Part shown: in pieces, positions 46,823-56,072 of the stretch
Numbering within the stretch: position 1 is the first letter of the stretch
Layout: every line of letters starts with the position of its first letter
Assembly (NCBI GenBank): GCA_913774845.1
Contig: CAJYJO010000037.1
Location: 17,654 to 81,653, forward strand
Reading direction: 5' to 3'
DNA length: 64,000 nucleotides
DNA from: an uncultured Microbacterium sp.
GTDB taxonomy: Bacteria > Actinomycetota > Actinomycetes > Actinomycetales > Microbacteriaceae
Notes under the pieces: generated by a model
What the model was told of the DNA's origin: nothing
The model's input: only the letters and a program-made list of their open reading frames with translations
Databases searched by the model: none
Made by a program: the position numbers and the translations under genes

Positions 46823-47748
46823 CCGCGCCGGTCCTCTGGGCCGTCGTCGGGGCCACCGGTACCGGTAAGACGGGGCTCTCCCTCGACCTCGCCGAGACGC
46901 TCGCCGCGCGCGGTCGCCTCGCCGAGATCGTCAACGCCGACGCCATGCAGCTGTACCGCGGCATGGACATCGGCACCGCCAAGCTGCCGATCGCCGAGCG
47001 GCGCGGCATCCCCCATCACCTCTTCGACGCCCTCGAGGTGACCGACGAGGCCGCGGTGGCCTGGTATCAGGATGCCGCTCGCGCCGCCGTCCGCGACATC
47101 CACGGCCGAGGCGCGGACGCGATCCTCGTCGGCGGTTCGGGCCTGTACGTCTCGAGCGTGCTGTGGGACTTCCGCTTCCCGCCGCGAGACGAAGAACTGC
47201 GCGCACGTCTCGAGGCCGACCTCGAGGAGCACGGCCCGGGAGCGCTGTTCGCCCGCCTGCGCGAGGCCGACCCCGCCGCGGCCGAACGCATCGACCCGCG
47301 CAACGGTCGTCGCGTCGTGCGCGCGCTCGAGGTGCTCGCGCAGGGCGAGCGGACTCACGGCGGCGCACTCCCGTCGGCGCCTGAGCTCTGGCATCCGTTC
47401 ACGCGCATCCTCGCCACGTCCGTACCGCGCGACGCCCTGGTCCCGCTCCTCGACGCGCGCGTGGACCGCATGTGGGCGGACGGTCTCGTCGACGAGGTCG
47501 AGGGCCTTCGCGCGGCGGGTCTCGAGCGGGGCGTCACCGCCGGACGGGCGATCGGCTACGCGCAAGCGCTCGCGCAGCTGCGCGGCGAGCTGACCCGCGA
47601 CGCGGCGGTGGCCGAGACCCAGGCGCTGACCCGGCGATACGCGCGTCGGCAGGTGTCGTGGTTCCGCCGCTACGGCGACGCCGAGTGGCTCGACGCGAGG
47701 ACGACGGATGCCGCACGGCTCGCCTCCCTCGCCGGAGGTGCGGCATGA
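46819..47748 (+). CDS. miaA: tRNA dimethylallyltransferase
   Basis: The 309-residue enzyme transfers the dimethylallyl group to A37 of tRNAs that read UNN codons, making the substrate of MiaB. The P-loop GATGTGKT is at 11-18, and [23 protein letters not shown] and [14 protein letters not shown] are family motifs. Start is a GTG overlapping the miaB stop. A GNAT gene overlaps its own stop. Confidence 0.96.
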   Translation: MTAPVLWAVVGATGTGKTGLSLDLAETLAARGRLAEIVNADAMQLYRGMDIGTAKLPIAERRGIPHHLFDALEVTDEAAVAWYQDAARAAVRDIHGRGADAILVGGSGLYVSSVLWDFRFPPRDEELRARLEADLEEHGPGALFARLREADPAAAERIDPRNGRRVVRALEVLAQGERTHGGALPSAPELWHPFTRILATSVPRDALVPLLDARVDRMWADGLVDEVEGLRAAGLERGVTAGRAIGYAQALAQLRGELTRDAAVAETQALTRRYARRQVSWFRRYGDAEWLDARTTDAARLASLAGGAA

Positions 47749-48197
47749 CCTGGACGATTCGGGCTTTCGCCCCCGCCGACGAGGACGCCGTGGTCGCCCT
47801 CTGGGAGGAAGCGGGCCTCACCCGTCCATGGAACGATCCACGAGCCGACATCCACCGCAAGCTGCGCGTGCAGCCCGAGCTGTTCCTCGTGGCCGCCGAG
47901 GGCGACCGCGTCGTGGGCAGTGTCATGGCCGGATACGACGGTCACCGCGGCTGGCTGTACTACCTGGCGGCGGCCGACTCGCATCGCGGACGGGGGATCG
48001 GGCGTGCGCTCGTCGCGGAGGCGGAGCGGCTGCTCGAGCACATGGGGTGTCCCAAGGTGCAGCTGATGGTCAGACCCGACAACGTCGCCGCCCGCGGGTT
48101 CTACGACGCCCTCGGGTACGAACCGTTCGACACGTGGGCGACCGGCCGGCGCATCGTGGTGGACGGCCCGGGAGGACCGCCTCCGCCGGCTCCGTAG
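47745..48197 (+). CDS. GNAT family acetyltransferase (YpeA-like)
   Basis: The 150-residue protein resembles Ype[21 protein letters not shown], then [17 protein letters not shown], and the acetyl-CoA loop [12 protein letters not shown]. The final ten residues are proline-rich. The start overlaps the miaA stop (ATGA), making it part of the miaBA operon. Substrate unknown. Confidence 0.9.
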   Translation: MTWTIRAFAPADEDAVVALWEEAGLTRPWNDPRADIHRKLRVQPELFLVAAEGDRVVGSVMAGYDGHRGWLYYLAAADSHRGRGIGRALVAEAERLLEHMGCPKVQLMVRPDNVAARGFYDALGYEPFDTWATGRRIVVDGPGGPPPPAP

Positions 48198-48200
48198 ACT
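48195..48200 (+). promoter_or_regulatory. Leaderless -10 of dapF
   Basis: TAGACT lies 6 nt before the ATG of dapF and overlaps the last codon of the preceding GNAT gene. Confidence 0.65.
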
Positions 48201-48206
48201 GGAGCG

Positions 48207-49061
48207 ATGGCGACTCTCCCGTTCACCAAGGGCCACGGAACCGGCAACGACTTCGTGGTGGTGGCCGACCCCGACGGCGACCTCGACCTCTCCGACGCGC
48301 AGGTGGCCGCGCTCTGCGACCGCCATTTCGGTATCGGCGCCGACGGGCTGCTGCGGGTGGTGCGTTCGAGCGCGCTCGCCGAGGGGACCTCGGCGGCCGC
48401 CGACGGGGCCGAGTGGTTCATGGACTACCGCAACGCCGACGGCTCGAAGGCCGAGATGTGCGGGAACGGCACGCGCGTGTTCGCCCGTTACCTCACCGAC
48501 ACGGGGCTCGCCGCGATCGATGACGGGCTGCGGATCGGCACCCGCGCCGGGATCAAGACGCTCACGCGCAGCGACCGCGGCTTCGAGGTCGACCTGGGGG
48601 TGTTCGCGGTGGATGCCGACGAGACCCTCGTCCGCGCGAAGGGGCTGCCCGTCGCGCGACCCGGCGTCGGTATCGACGTCGGCAACCCCCACGTCGTGGT
48701 GGCCCTGTCGTCCGACGCCGAGCTCGAGGAGCTGGATCTCGCGTACCAGCCGGTGCTCGACCCGGCGCCCCGGCACGGCGCCAACGTGGAGTTCGTGGTG
48801 CCGGCCGACCCGCTGGTGCGCGACGGCGTCGGGGCGATCCGGATGCGTGTCTTCGAACGTGGCGTGGGCGAGACCTTGAGCTGCGGCACGGGCGTGGCGG
48901 CTGCGGCCCTGGCCGTCCGACACTGGGCCGGGGCGGCCGCTCCCGACCACTGGGTGGTCGACACTCCCGGCGGCACGCTCGGTGTGCGCGTGTCGGACGG
49001 CCGCGTGTACCTGTCGGGTCCGGCGTCGCTGGTCTTCACGGGCGAGGTCGCGCTCGCCTGA
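48207..49061 (+). CDS. dapF: Diaminopimelate epimerase
   Basis: The 284-residue enzyme interconverts LL- and meso-diaminopimelate using two cysteines, Cys85 in AEMCGNGTR and Cys226 in TLSCGTG. The N-terminal [10 protein letters not shown] and the [10 protein letters not shown] segments are typical. It supplies meso-DAP, or its precursor, to lysine and peptidoglycan synthesis along with dapA and dapB found in this window. The transcript is predicted to be leaderless and independent of miaBA. Confidence 0.97.
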   Translation: MATLPFTKGHGTGNDFVVVADPDGDLDLSDAQVAALCDRHFGIGADGLLRVVRSSALAEGTSAAADGAEWFMDYRNADGSKAEMCGNGTRVFARYLTDTGLAAIDDGLRIGTRAGIKTLTRSDRGFEVDLGVFAVDADETLVRAKGLPVARPGVGIDVGNPHVVVALSSDAELEELDLAYQPVLDPAPRHGANVEFVVPADPLVRDGVGAIRMRVFERGVGETLSCGTGVAAAALAVRHWAGAAAPDHWVVDTPGGTLGVRVSDGRVYLSGPASLVFTGEVALA

Positions 49062-49093
49062 GGACCGGACCACCTCACTCGGGCGCTCGGAAT

Positions 49094-49140
49094 CACACGA
49101 TCGGCGCGAACCACACGAAACGGTGGCGCATGATCGTGTG
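49094..49140. repeat. Inverted repeat with CACACGATC arms
   Basis: CACACGATC (49094-49102) and its exact complement (49132-49140) flank a 29-nt loop. The left flank reads AATCACACGATC, related to the repeat words at 12646 and 19933. It lies between the convergent dapF and rsmC-like genes. Confidence 0.7.
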
Positions 49141-49195
49141 CGCTCGGGCGGAGCGTGTGTCCTCGCCGCCCCGGGTCGGGGCGGGGGCGCCCGGC

Positions 49196-49840
49196 TCAGA
49201 CCACGACGTCGATGGGCTCGCTCGGCGGCGAGCCGTGGCGGCGCACCCGCAGCACGCGGAAGCCGCGTCCGGTCGCGGCTCGCTGCACTCCGTAACCGTC
49301 GGCGAAGGTGGCGGCGAGCCAGCGCTGCAGCGAGTCGGAGCCGAGGTTGCGCTGCACGACGAACCAGCCGTCGGAGCGCTCCGTCATGCGGGGGATCCAC
49401 TGCTGCAGCATGCCGTGCAGCTCGTTCTTGCCCACCCGGATCGGCGGGTTGGAGCGGATGGTGCGGAACGAGACGTCGTCGGGAACATCCTCGGGCCGGA
49501 CGGCGTTGACGTTGTGGAGGCCGAGGGATTCGGCATTGCGCCTCACGAGATCGAGGGCACGCTCGTTGACGTCGACCGCCCACACGGTCGCGTGCGGTGA
49601 CGCGAGCGCCAGAGACAGCGAGATCGGACCCCACCCGCACCCCAGGTCGAGGAAGTTCCCACCGGCGGGCGGGGGAGGCGTGTTGGCCAGCAGCACCGAG
49701 GTCCCGGCATCCACGTGATCGGGACTGAACACGCCGCCCGCCGTGACCACCTCGAGATCCCGGCCGGCCAGCGTCACACGGATGCGACGCAGCTGCTCGG
49801 AACTCGACGGCGACGCGCTGAAATAGTGCTCGTTGCCCAT
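49196..49840 (-). CDS. Class I methyltransferase, RsmC/RlmG-like
   Basis: The 214-residue protein starts HYFSASPSSSEQLRRIRV and has the SAM loop NFLDLGCGWGPISLSLALAS and the motif IRSNPPIRVGK, an NPP(F/Y)-type signature of base N-methyltransferases in the RsmC/RlmG group that modify guanine in rRNA. It has only the catalytic half of RsmC, as is common in actinobacteria. The ATG lies 6 nt after TATCCT on the minus strand. The rRNA target is not fixed by sequence alone. Confidence 0.88.
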   Translation of the reverse strand: MGNEHYFSASPSSSEQLRRIRVTLAGRDLEVVTAGGVFSPDHVDAGTSVLLANTPPPPAGGNFLDLGCGWGPISLSLALASPHATVWAVDVNERALDLVRRNAESLGLHNVNAVRPEDVPDDVSFRTIRSNPPIRVGKNELHGMLQQWIPRMTERSDGWFVVQRNLGSDSLQRWLAATFADGYGVQRAATGRGFRVLRVRRHGSPPSEPIDVVV

Positions 49841-49846
49841 CAGGCC

Positions 49847-49852
49847 AGGATA
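49847..49852 (-). promoter_or_regulatory. Leaderless -10 of the RsmC-like gene
   Basis: TATCCT on the minus strand lies 6 nt before the ATG at 49840. Confidence 0.55.
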
Positions 49853-49882
49853 TCCGACCGGCCTCCCGCCCGCCCGGGCGGA

Positions 49883-49888
49883 TAAAGT
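49883..49888 (+). promoter_or_regulatory. hflX promoter -10
   Basis: TAAAGT lies 39 nt before the hflX ATG, with AAAGGA as ribosome-binding site. Confidence 0.5.
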
Positions 49889-49927
49889 GCCAGAACACGC
49901 GGAGACACCCGCGGACGAAAGGAACAC

Positions 49928-51445
49928 ATGACCGAACAGACCACACCCCCGAGCACCGAAGCGCCCGCCGTCGACCCGGTGGACCGTGTGCTCTCGCGCG
50001 CCGAAGCGCACCGCGGGGTCCGGGTCTTCGGTGCAGCACAGGCACTCCAGGACGCCACCACGGCCTACGGCGGAGACACCGACGGCGATCAGTGGGACCG
50101 TGAGGAGCGCGCGGCGCTGCGCCGCGTCGCCGGACTCTCCACCGAGCTCGAGGATGTCACCGAGGTCGAGTACCGCCAGCTGCGCCTCGAGAACGTCGTC
50201 CTCGTGGGCGTGCACCCGCAGGGCGAGCAGACGGATGCCGAGAACTCGCTGCGCGAACTCTCCGCCCTCGCCGAGACGGCCGGTGCGGTCGTGCTCGACG
50301 GCGTGCTGCAGCGCCGGCCCCACCCCGATCCCGCCACGTACGTCGGTCGCGGGAAGGCGGCCGAGCTGCGCGACATCGTCGCCGCGGTCGGCGCCGACAC
50401 CGTCATTGCCGACACCGAGCTCGCCCCCAGCCAGCGGCGCGCGCTCGAAGACGTCGTCAAGGTCAAGGTGATCGACCGCACCACGGTGATCCTCGACATC
50501 TTCAGCCAGCACGCCAAGAGCCGAGAGGGCAAGGCGCAGGTCGAGCTCGCGCAGCTCGAGTATCTGCTCCCGCGTCTGCGCGGCTGGGGTGACTCCATGT
50601 CGCGTCAGGCCGGTGGACAGGTCGGCGCGGGCGGGGCGGGTATGGGCTCGCGCGGTCCCGGTGAGACGAAGATCGAACTCGACCGCCGTCGTATCCGCAC
50701 GAAGATGGCGCTGCTGCGCAAGCAGCTGCGCGACTTCGCCCCCGCCCGCGAGGCCAAGCGCGCGGAGCGCAAGCGCCACACGATCCCCTCGGTCGCGATC
50801 GCGGGGTACACCAACGCCGGCAAATCGAGCCTGCTCAACCGGCTGACCAGCGCGGGCGTCCTCGTCGAGAACGCCCTGTTCGCGACCCTGGATGCCACCG
50901 TCCGCCGCTCCGAGACCAGTGACGGCCGCGTGTACACGCTGACCGACACCGTCGGCTTCGTCCGCAACCTGCCGCATCAGCTGGTGGAGGCGTTCCGCTC
51001 GACGCTCGAGGAGGTCGGCGACGCCGACGTGATCCTGCACGTCGTCGACGCCTCGCATCCCGACCCGGCGGCTCAGCTCATGACGGTGCGCGACGTGATG
51101 GGCGATGTGGACGCGAACTTCGGTCAGGAGATCGTCGTCTTCAACAAGGCCGATCTCGTGTCCGAGGACGACCGGCTGGTGCTGCGCGGCCTCGCCCCGA
51201 AGGCGATCTTCGCCTCGTCCCGAACCGGCGAGGGCATCGAGGAGCTGCGGGCGGCGATCGAGGACGCACTGCCGCTGCCGGCCGTCGAGGTGCAGGCGGT
51301 CGTGCCGTACGACCGCGGCGACCTCGTCTCGGCGGTGCACGAGAGCGGATTCATCGTCGCTCAGGAGCACCGCGAGAACGGGACGTTCCTGCACGCGCAC
51401 GTGGGTGCGCGCCTGGCGGCGGACCTCGCCCCGTTCGCAGCCTGA
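49928..51445 (+). CDS. hflX: GTPase HflX
   Basis: The 505-residue protein has the HflX N-terminal domain, the glycine-rich stretch GGAGMGSRGPGETKIE (235-250), a coiled coil and the G domain with G1 GYTNAGKSS (293-301), G3 DTVGF and G4 NKAD. HflX splits stalled 70S ribosomes under stress. The N-terminal 60 residues are longer than in enterobacterial HflX. It is transcribed alone and ends in a strong bidirectional hairpin. Confidence 0.96.
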   Translation: MTEQTTPPSTEAPAVDPVDRVLSRAEAHRGVRVFGAAQALQDATTAYGGDTDGDQWDREERAALRRVAGLSTELEDVTEVEYRQLRLENVVLVGVHPQGEQTDAENSLRELSALAETAGAVVLDGVLQRRPHPDPATYVGRGKAAELRDIVAAVGADTVIADTELAPSQRRALEDVVKVKVIDRTTVILDIFSQHAKSREGKAQVELAQLEYLLPRLRGWGDSMSRQAGGQVGAGGAGMGSRGPGETKIELDRRRIRTKMALLRKQLRDFAPAREAKRAERKRHTIPSVAIAGYTNAGKSSLLNRLTSAGVLVENALFATLDATVRRSETSDGRVYTLTDTVGFVRNLPHQLVEAFRSTLEEVGDADVILHVVDASHPDPAAQLMTVRDVMGDVDANFGQEIVVFNKADLVSEDDRLVLRGLAPKAIFASSRTGEGIEELRAAIEDALPLPAVEVQAVVPYDRGDLVSAVHESGFIVAQEHRENGTFLHAHVGARLAADLAPFAA

Positions 51446-51452
51446 CCCCCTT

Positions 51453-51493
51453 CACGAAGGCCCCGACGACATCATGTCGCCGGGGCCTTCGTG
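51453..51493. terminator. Bidirectional terminator of hflX and the S9 peptidase gene
   Basis: Two 18-nt arms pair at 17 positions around an ATCAT loop, between convergent genes. Confidence 0.88.
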
Positions 51494-51509
51494 CGTGCGG
51501 CGACGACCT

Positions 51510-53408
51510 TCAGTCCGCGCTGGCCTCCAGGTCGAGAAGGGGAACGCCGGGGGTCTCGAAGCCGAACACCGCGCCGAGGAAGCCGAGTTCGCGTTCGAGG
51601 GAGTCGATCACCGTCTCGGACCGACGGAACCCGTGACCCTCTCCCTCGTAGAGGACGTAGGCGTGGGGGACGCCGTGAGCGGCGAGGGCGTCGCGGATGG
51701 CTTCGGCCTGCGACGGGGGAACGACCCGGTCCTCCGACCCCTGCAGGATGAGGAGCGGAACGCGGAACAGCTCGGGACGGCCCAGGGGCGAGCGCTCGAG
51801 ATAGACCGCCTCGGCCTCGGGCAGCGGTCCGATGAGTCCGTCGAGGTACCGCGCCTCGAAGTCGTGGGTGTCTTCGGCCAGCGCACGCGCATCGCCGACA
51901 CCGTAGCGCGAGATGCCGGCCGAGAAGACGTCGGTGCGGGTGACGGCGGCGAGCACCGTCCAGCCCCCGGCCGAGCCGCCCGCGATGGCGAGGCGCTGCC
52001 GGTCGGCGAGCCCCGCCTCGGCGAGGGCGGATGCCGCTGCGGCGACGTCGTCGACGTCGACCACGCCCCATTGCCCCTTGAGGCGGTCGCGGTACGTCCT
52101 GCCGTAGCCCGTCGAACCGCCGTAGTTGACGTCGAGCACGCCGATACCGCGGCTGGTGAAGAACGCGGTCTTTGCCGACGGAGCCGGCCCGACGTGCGAG
52201 GTGGGTCCGCCGTGGACCAGGACCACGTAGGGCGGCCGCCCTCCCTCCAACGGGGCGACGTCGGGGTTGGTGGGGGCGTAGGCGAACGCGTGCACCGGGC
52301 CGTGCGGCCCCTCGGTCGTGAGCGCGCGGGCGCGCGGCATCCACTCGTCGGGCCAGGACCCGGCGCCTCCGGTGACGAGATCGACCGCGCCGGAGTCGAG
52401 ATCGACCACCCACAGGCCCGCGCGGCCACCGGCGTCGGAGCCCGAGACCAGCACACGCGAACCAGCGACGTTGTCGATGGCGGCGCCGGCCACGATCGGC
52501 ACGTCGATCGGCCGCACCCCGCTGGGCGCGATCTCGACGATCTCGTCGGCTCCGTTCGTGCGGACCGCGACCACGCGGCCGTCGGCTGCGGCGGCGAACC
52601 ACCGCGTGCCGAGGACCCACAGCCCGCCGCCCGTGTCGGCGTCGGCGGGGGCGAGGGGTTGCGGACCGCCGGAGAGCGGGTGACGGAAGAGGTTCCAGCG
52701 CCCGTCGGGGTCGTCGGCGTAGAGGAGTTCGTCGTCGGCGACCCACACGGGTTGCAGGGGAGCGCGCCCATCGCCGCCGGCGAGATCGTGCACGGCCGCG
52801 CTCTCGAGGTCGGCGACGCGCAGCGTCGTGGCGTCCCACGGCATGTCGGGGTGGTTCCATGCGATCCAGGCCAAGCGACGCCCGTCGGGGGAGAGGGCGG
52901 GTTGCGCGAGGAAGTCGCTGCCCTCCGCGAGCACCTCGACCGGGCCGTCGAGGGAGATACGCACGATCGCGCGGTGCGGCACGCGGGAGGAGCCGTGGGT
53001 CTCGCGGACGGCGAGCAGGACGCCGTGCTCCCAGCGGAGACCGCCGTGCCGCACGGCGTCGTCAGCGGGGGTGAGGGGGCGCGCGCTCTCACCCGGACGG
53101 AGCGCGTAGACGCGCTGGTCGGTCTTCTCGACGTAGTACAGCTCGCCGTCGTCCGACGCCGTCCAGGCGCCGCCGCCGTACTCGTGCACGGCGGAGCGCG
53201 CGTTGGCGGGGGCGGGCAGCACCGTCTCGACGGAGCCGTCGGCCCGACGTCGCTTCACCGCGACGCGGCCTGCCTCGTGCGGGACGGACTCGCCCCACCA
53301 GATCTCGTCGCCCACGAGCCGGGCCCCGTCGACGCGCGGCGATGCCTGCGCGACGGACTCGGGCGTGATCGGCGAGGGCCAGGAACCGTAGGGGAGGGTG
53401 TCAGCCAT
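51510..53408 (-). CDS. S9-family peptidase (prolyl oligopeptidase-like)
   Basis: The 632-residue protein has an N-terminal seven-bladed beta-propeller (about 30-370) and a C-terminal alpha/beta hydrolase domain. The catalytic triad is Ser479 in GGSAGGW, Asp560 in GSEDRVVPP and His592 in GEGHGFR; VLVHGGPTSHVG holds the oxyanion region. It is a DPP/acylaminoacyl-peptidase-type enzyme without signal peptide and cuts short peptides in the cytoplasm. It is transcribed toward hflX from a promoter of the recA/ftsK damage type and lies beside lexA. Confidence 0.92.
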   Translation of the reverse strand: MADTLPYGSWPSPITPESVAQASPRVDGARLVGDEIWWGESVPHEAGRVAVKRRRADGSVETVLPAPANARSAVHEYGGGAWTASDDGELYYVEKTDQRVYALRPGESARPLTPADDAVRHGGLRWEHGVLLAVRETHGSSRVPHRAIVRISLDGPVEVLAEGSDFLAQPALSPDGRRLAWIAWNHPDMPWDATTLRVADLESAAVHDLAGGDGRAPLQPVWVADDELLYADDPDGRWNLFRHPLSGGPQPLAPADADTGGGLWVLGTRWFAAAADGRVVAVRTNGADEIVEIAPSGVRPIDVPIVAGAAIDNVAGSRVLVSGSDAGGRAGLWVVDLDSGAVDLVTGGAGSWPDEWMPRARALTTEGPHGPVHAFAYAPTNPDVAPLEGGRPPYVVLVHGGPTSHVGPAPSAKTAFFTSRGIGVLDVNYGGSTGYGRTYRDRLKGQWGVVDVDDVAAAASALAEAGLADRQRLAIAGGSAGGWTVLAAVTRTDVFSAGISRYGVGDARALAEDTHDFEARYLDGLIGPLPEAEAVYLERSPLGRPELFRVPLLILQGSEDRVVPPSQAEAIRDALAAHGVPHAYVLYEGEGHGFRRSETVIDSLERELGFLGAVFGFETPGVPLLDLEASAD

Positions 53409-53414
53409 GAGCCC

Positions 53415-53436
53415 AGCCTAGGCAGGGCCTCCGACA
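53415..53436 (-). promoter_or_regulatory. RecA-NDp/PafBC-type promoter of the S9 peptidase
   Basis: On the minus strand TGTCGGAG (53436-53429), 8 nt, TAGGCT (53420-53415), then 6 nt to the ATG at 53408. It matches TGTCRGWG-N8-TANNNT exactly. Confidence 0.72.
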
Positions 53437-53496
53437 TCCGTTCCGGAGCTGCGCCGCATCCGCGACGTGAGGCGCTTCAGAACCGGAGGAGCCGAA

Positions 53497-53552
53497 CGGA
53501 ATCGGATGCCGCGGCCTCCTCGCTCCGATTCCGGTGAGGATTTCCGATTCCG
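53497..53552. repeat. CGGAATCGGA inverted and direct repeats
   Basis: CGGAATCGGA at 53497-53506 is followed by its complement TCCGATTCCG at 53524-53533 and again at 53543-53552. The first pair could form a 10-bp hairpin with a 17-nt loop. Confidence 0.65.
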
Positions 53553-53583
53553 GCGCGGTCCGAGGAGGTCCGAGACACGACAA

Positions 53584-53619
53584 GGGCCGGATGCCGCCGC
53601 GCGAGCGGACATCCGGCCC
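53584..53619 (-). terminator. lexA terminator
   Basis: A perfect 10-bp stem (GGGCCGGATG and its complement) with a 16-nt loop follows lexA on the minus strand and continues with TTGTCGTG. Confidence 0.8.
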
Positions 53620-53631
53620 TCGATGATCTGA

Positions 53632-54321
53632 TCAGACGGTGCGCAGGACCGCCACGACGCGGCCCAGCACGACCGCTTCGTCGCCGAGGATCGGCTCGAA
53701 GGCGCTGTTGCGGGGGAGCAGCCAGGTGTGGCCGTCACGGCGGCGGAACGTCTTGACCGTCGCCTCGCCGTCGAGCATCGCGGCGACGATCTCGCCGTTC
53801 TCGGCGGTGGCCTGCGAGCGGATGACGACCCAGTCCCCGTCGCAGATGGCCGCGTCGATCATCGAGTCGCCCGAGACCTTCAGCATGAACAGCTCGCCCT
53901 TGCCGACGAGCTGACGGGGGAGGGGGAAGATCTCCTCGACCTGCTGATCGGCGGTGATGGGGACGCCCGCGGCGATCCGGCCGACGAGGGGCACCAGGGC
54001 GGCGTCGCCCAGGGCGGGGGCGGCATCGGCGGGGTTCTCGGCTGCGGCGCCGGGAAGGTCGATCAGCACCTCCATCGCGCGCGTCTTGCCGGGGTCGCGG
54101 CGGAGGTAGCCGCTGAGCTCCAGCTGGTTCAGCTGGTGCGTGACGCTGGAGAGTGACTTCAACCCCACGGCGTCACCGATCTCGCGCATGCTCGGCGGAT
54201 AGCCGTGTCGCGCGATGGACCGCTGGATGACCTCGAGGATCGCCAGCTGCTTGTCGCTGAGGTTCTTCCGCCGGCGGGTCTGCGGTCGTTCGCGGCCGGC
54301 GGCGGTCGTCGCGTCGGTCAT
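53632..54321 (-). CDS. lexA: SOS repressor LexA
   Basis: The 229-residue repressor has an N-terminal winged helix (residues 20-85, with [20 protein letters not shown] in the DNA-reading region) and a C-terminal S24 self-cleaving domain. The scissile bond is Ala118-Gly119 in RIAAGVP; the catalytic dyad is Ser153 (SGDSMI) and Lys190 (ATVKTF). RecA filaments induce its autolysis, which opens SOS genes. The start at 54321 is set by family alignment and GGGGAG upstream. A LysM gene diverges from it. Confidence 0.97.
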   Translation of the reverse strand: MTDATTAAGRERPQTRRRKNLSDKQLAILEVIQRSIARHGYPPSMREIGDAVGLKSLSSVTHQLNQLELSGYLRRDPGKTRAMEVLIDLPGAAAENPADAAPALGDAALVPLVGRIAAGVPITADQQVEEIFPLPRQLVGKGELFMLKVSGDSMIDAAICDGDWVVIRSQATAENGEIVAAMLDGEATVKTFRRRDGHTWLLPRNSAFEPILGDEAVVLGRVVAVLRTV

Positions 54322-54475
54322 CTGGGCTCCCCTCGCGCCGCGGAAAAGACGGCGGAAATTCGAATGTCGGAGGTTGGTGATGAGGTCTCCGTGTCGAAAC
54401 CGTATCCGGTCGACGACCCGAATGGCACGGAGCTGCACGCGTGTCGCGTTCGATTCGTCTCCGATATCCGGCCTC

Positions 54476-54505
54476 TTGACACTCGAACAACGTCGAAGAT
54501 AGATT
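54476..54505 (+). promoter_or_regulatory. Promoter of the LysM gene with imperfect LexA-like site
   Basis: TTGACA (54476-54481) and TAGATT (54500-54505) are separated by 18 nt. Within the spacer TCGAACAACGTCGA resembles a shortened LexA box. Further upstream TGTCGGAG (54365) is followed at N8 by TGAGGT, a poor -10. The 258-base gap between lexA and the LysM gene holds no gene. Confidence 0.6.
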
Positions 54506-54579
54506 CGGAAGACAGATTCGCACCATCGTCCTCCCGGCCGAGGGCGGGGTGCGAATCTCTCCCCACCAAGGAGCACATC

Positions 54580-54930
54580 ATGAGCAGCATCGCCTTCACC
54601 GCCCCGTCCACCCGCCTGCGGATCACCGCGCGCGGTCGTCGTGTCGTGGCGTTCCTCGTCTCCCTCCCCATCGCCGCCGTCCTCGCGGCCGCCATCGTCG
54701 GGGGTGGTTCCGCGCTCGCCTCCGGAGACGCCGGGGCCCCCGCGGGGTCGTTCACCGAGATCACCGTCATGAGCGGCGAGACCCTGTGGTCGATCGCCGA
54801 AGACATCGCCCCCTCGGCCGACCCGCGCGACGTGGTGGCCGAGATCACCCGTCTCAACGCTCTCCCGGGCGGTTCGGTGTCGGCGGGACAGCGCATCGCG
54901 ATCCCCGCCGAATACGCCCCCGCCGCCTGA
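54580..54930 (+). CDS. LysM membrane protein next to lexA (YneA/ChiZ-like)
   Basis: The 116-residue protein has a basic N terminus, one transmembrane helix (about 25-46) and an extracytoplasmic LysM domain (58-110; [27 protein letters not shown]) that binds peptidoglycan. Divergent from lexA, such genes encode SOS-induced division inhibitors: YneA in Bacillus, Rv2719c/ChiZ in mycobacteria. That role is inferred from context and architecture. AAGGAG lies 6 nt before the ATG. Confidence 0.88.
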   Translation: MSSIAFTAPSTRLRITARGRRVVAFLVSLPIAAVLAAAIVGGGSALASGDAGAPAGSFTEITVMSGETLWSIAEDIAPSADPRDVVAEITRLNALPGGSVSAGQRIAIPAEYAPAA

Positions 54931-54973
54931 GCGGCGAGACCCCCGCTCGCGCACGTCGTCCGTCCCCGCCGCC

Positions 54974-54979
54974 TACGAT
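54974..54979 (+). promoter_or_regulatory. Leaderless -10 of the his operon
   Basis: TACGAT lies 7 nt before the GTG at 54987. The hexamer overlaps an in-frame ATG at 54978, which therefore cannot be the start of this transcript. Confidence 0.6.
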
Positions 54980-54986
54980 GGGTGAG

Positions 54987-56072
54987 GTGACCGTACGCCT
55001 CGACGACCTCCCTCTTCGCGACGATCTGCGGGGTATGACCCCGTACGGAGCCCCGCAGGCGGCGCTGCCCGTCGCGCTCAACGTGAACGAGAACACCCAT
55101 CCCGTTCCCGCCGAAGTTGCCGACGACATCCTGGATGCCGTTGCTCGAGCGCTGCGCGATGTGAACCGCTACCCCGACCGCGAGTTCACCGGTCTGCGAG
55201 AAGCGTTCGCCGGCTACCTGGGGCACGGGCTCAATCCCGAGCAGATCTGGGCGGCGAACGGCTCGAACGAGGTCCTCCAGCACATCCTGCAGGCGTTCGG
55301 TGGGCCCGGACGTGCCGCGATGGGCTTCGCCCCGACGTATTCGATGTATCCGATCCTCACGCGTGCCACCGGCGCCCGGTGGATCTCGGGGGAGCGCGAG
55401 CACGACTTCACGCTGAGCGCCGAGTCCGCCGCTGTCCAGGTGAGCGAGAAGCGCCCGGACATCGTCTTCTTGTGCGCCCCGAACAACCCGACCGGGACCC
55501 CGATGCGTCTCGATGTCATCGAAGCCGTCTACGAGGCCACCGACGGCATCGTGATCGTCGACGAGGCGTACGAGGAGTTCGCCCCGCGCGACGAGCCGTC
55601 CGCGGTCTCCCTGCTGCCGGGCCGGCCCCGTCTCGTCGTCTCACGCACGATGAGCAAGGCGTTCGCATTCGCCGGCGCGCGCGTCGGCTACCTCGCCGCC
55701 GACCCGGCATTCGTCGACGCCCTGCGTCTGGTGCGCCTGCCGTATCACCTGAGCGCGCTCACGCAGGCGGCCGCGACGGCGGCTCTCTCCCACGCTCCGA
55801 CCATGCTGCAGATGGTCGACGAGATCGTCGCGCAGCGCGACCGGATCTCGGCGACGGTATCGGCCCTCGGATACACGGCCCACGAGTCCTGGACGAACTT
55901 CGTCCTCTTCGGCGGCGTCGACGACCCGGCCGTCACGTGGAAGGCGCTGTACGACCGAGGCGTCCTCATCCGCGACGCCGGCATCGCCCACCACCTGCGC
56001 GTGTCCGCCGGCACCGCCGACGAAACCACCGCGTTCCTCGACGCGCTCGCCTCGGTAGGATCGCGGTCATGA
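54987..56072 (+). CDS. hisC: Histidinol-phosphate aminotransferase
   Basis: The 361-residue PLP enzyme makes histidinol phosphate from imidazole acetol phosphate and glutamate. Lys224 in [10 protein letters not shown] binds PLP, and APNNPTG and VDEAYEEF are class II aminotransferase motifs. It is first of hisC-hisB-hisH-priA-sseB with overlapping or nearly overlapping genes. hisB starts within the hisC stop codon. A start at the ATG 54978 would add three residues but conflicts with the leaderless -10. Confidence 0.95.
   Translation: MTVRLDDLPLRDDLRGMTPYGAPQAALPVALNVNENTHPVPAEVADDILDAVARALRDVNRYPDREFTGLREAFAGYLGHGLNPEQIWAANGSNEVLQHILQAFGGPGRAAMGFAPTYSMYPILTRATGARWISGEREHDFTLSAESAAVQVSEKRPDIVFLCAPNNPTGTPMRLDVIEAVYEATDGIVIVDEAYEEFAPRDEPSAVSLLPGRPRLVVSRTMSKAFAFAGARVGYLAADPAFVDALRLVRLPYHLSALTQAAATAALSHAPTMLQMVDEIVAQRDRISATVSALGYTAHESWTNFVLFGGVDDPAVTWKALYDRGVLIRDAGIAHHLRVSAGTADETTAFLDALASVGSRS

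Noticed and set aside
54365-54386. PafBC-type promoter between lexA and the LysM gene
   Set aside because: TGTCGGAG is perfect but the hexamer at N8 is TGAGGT, missing the -10 A, and lies about 200 nt from the gene. Treated as unproven.
56056-56061. Internal leaderless promoter for hisB (TAGGAT, 7 nt before ATG)
   Set aside because: It lies within hisC coding sequence and hisB is already coupled by an ATGA overlap; a chance match is likely.
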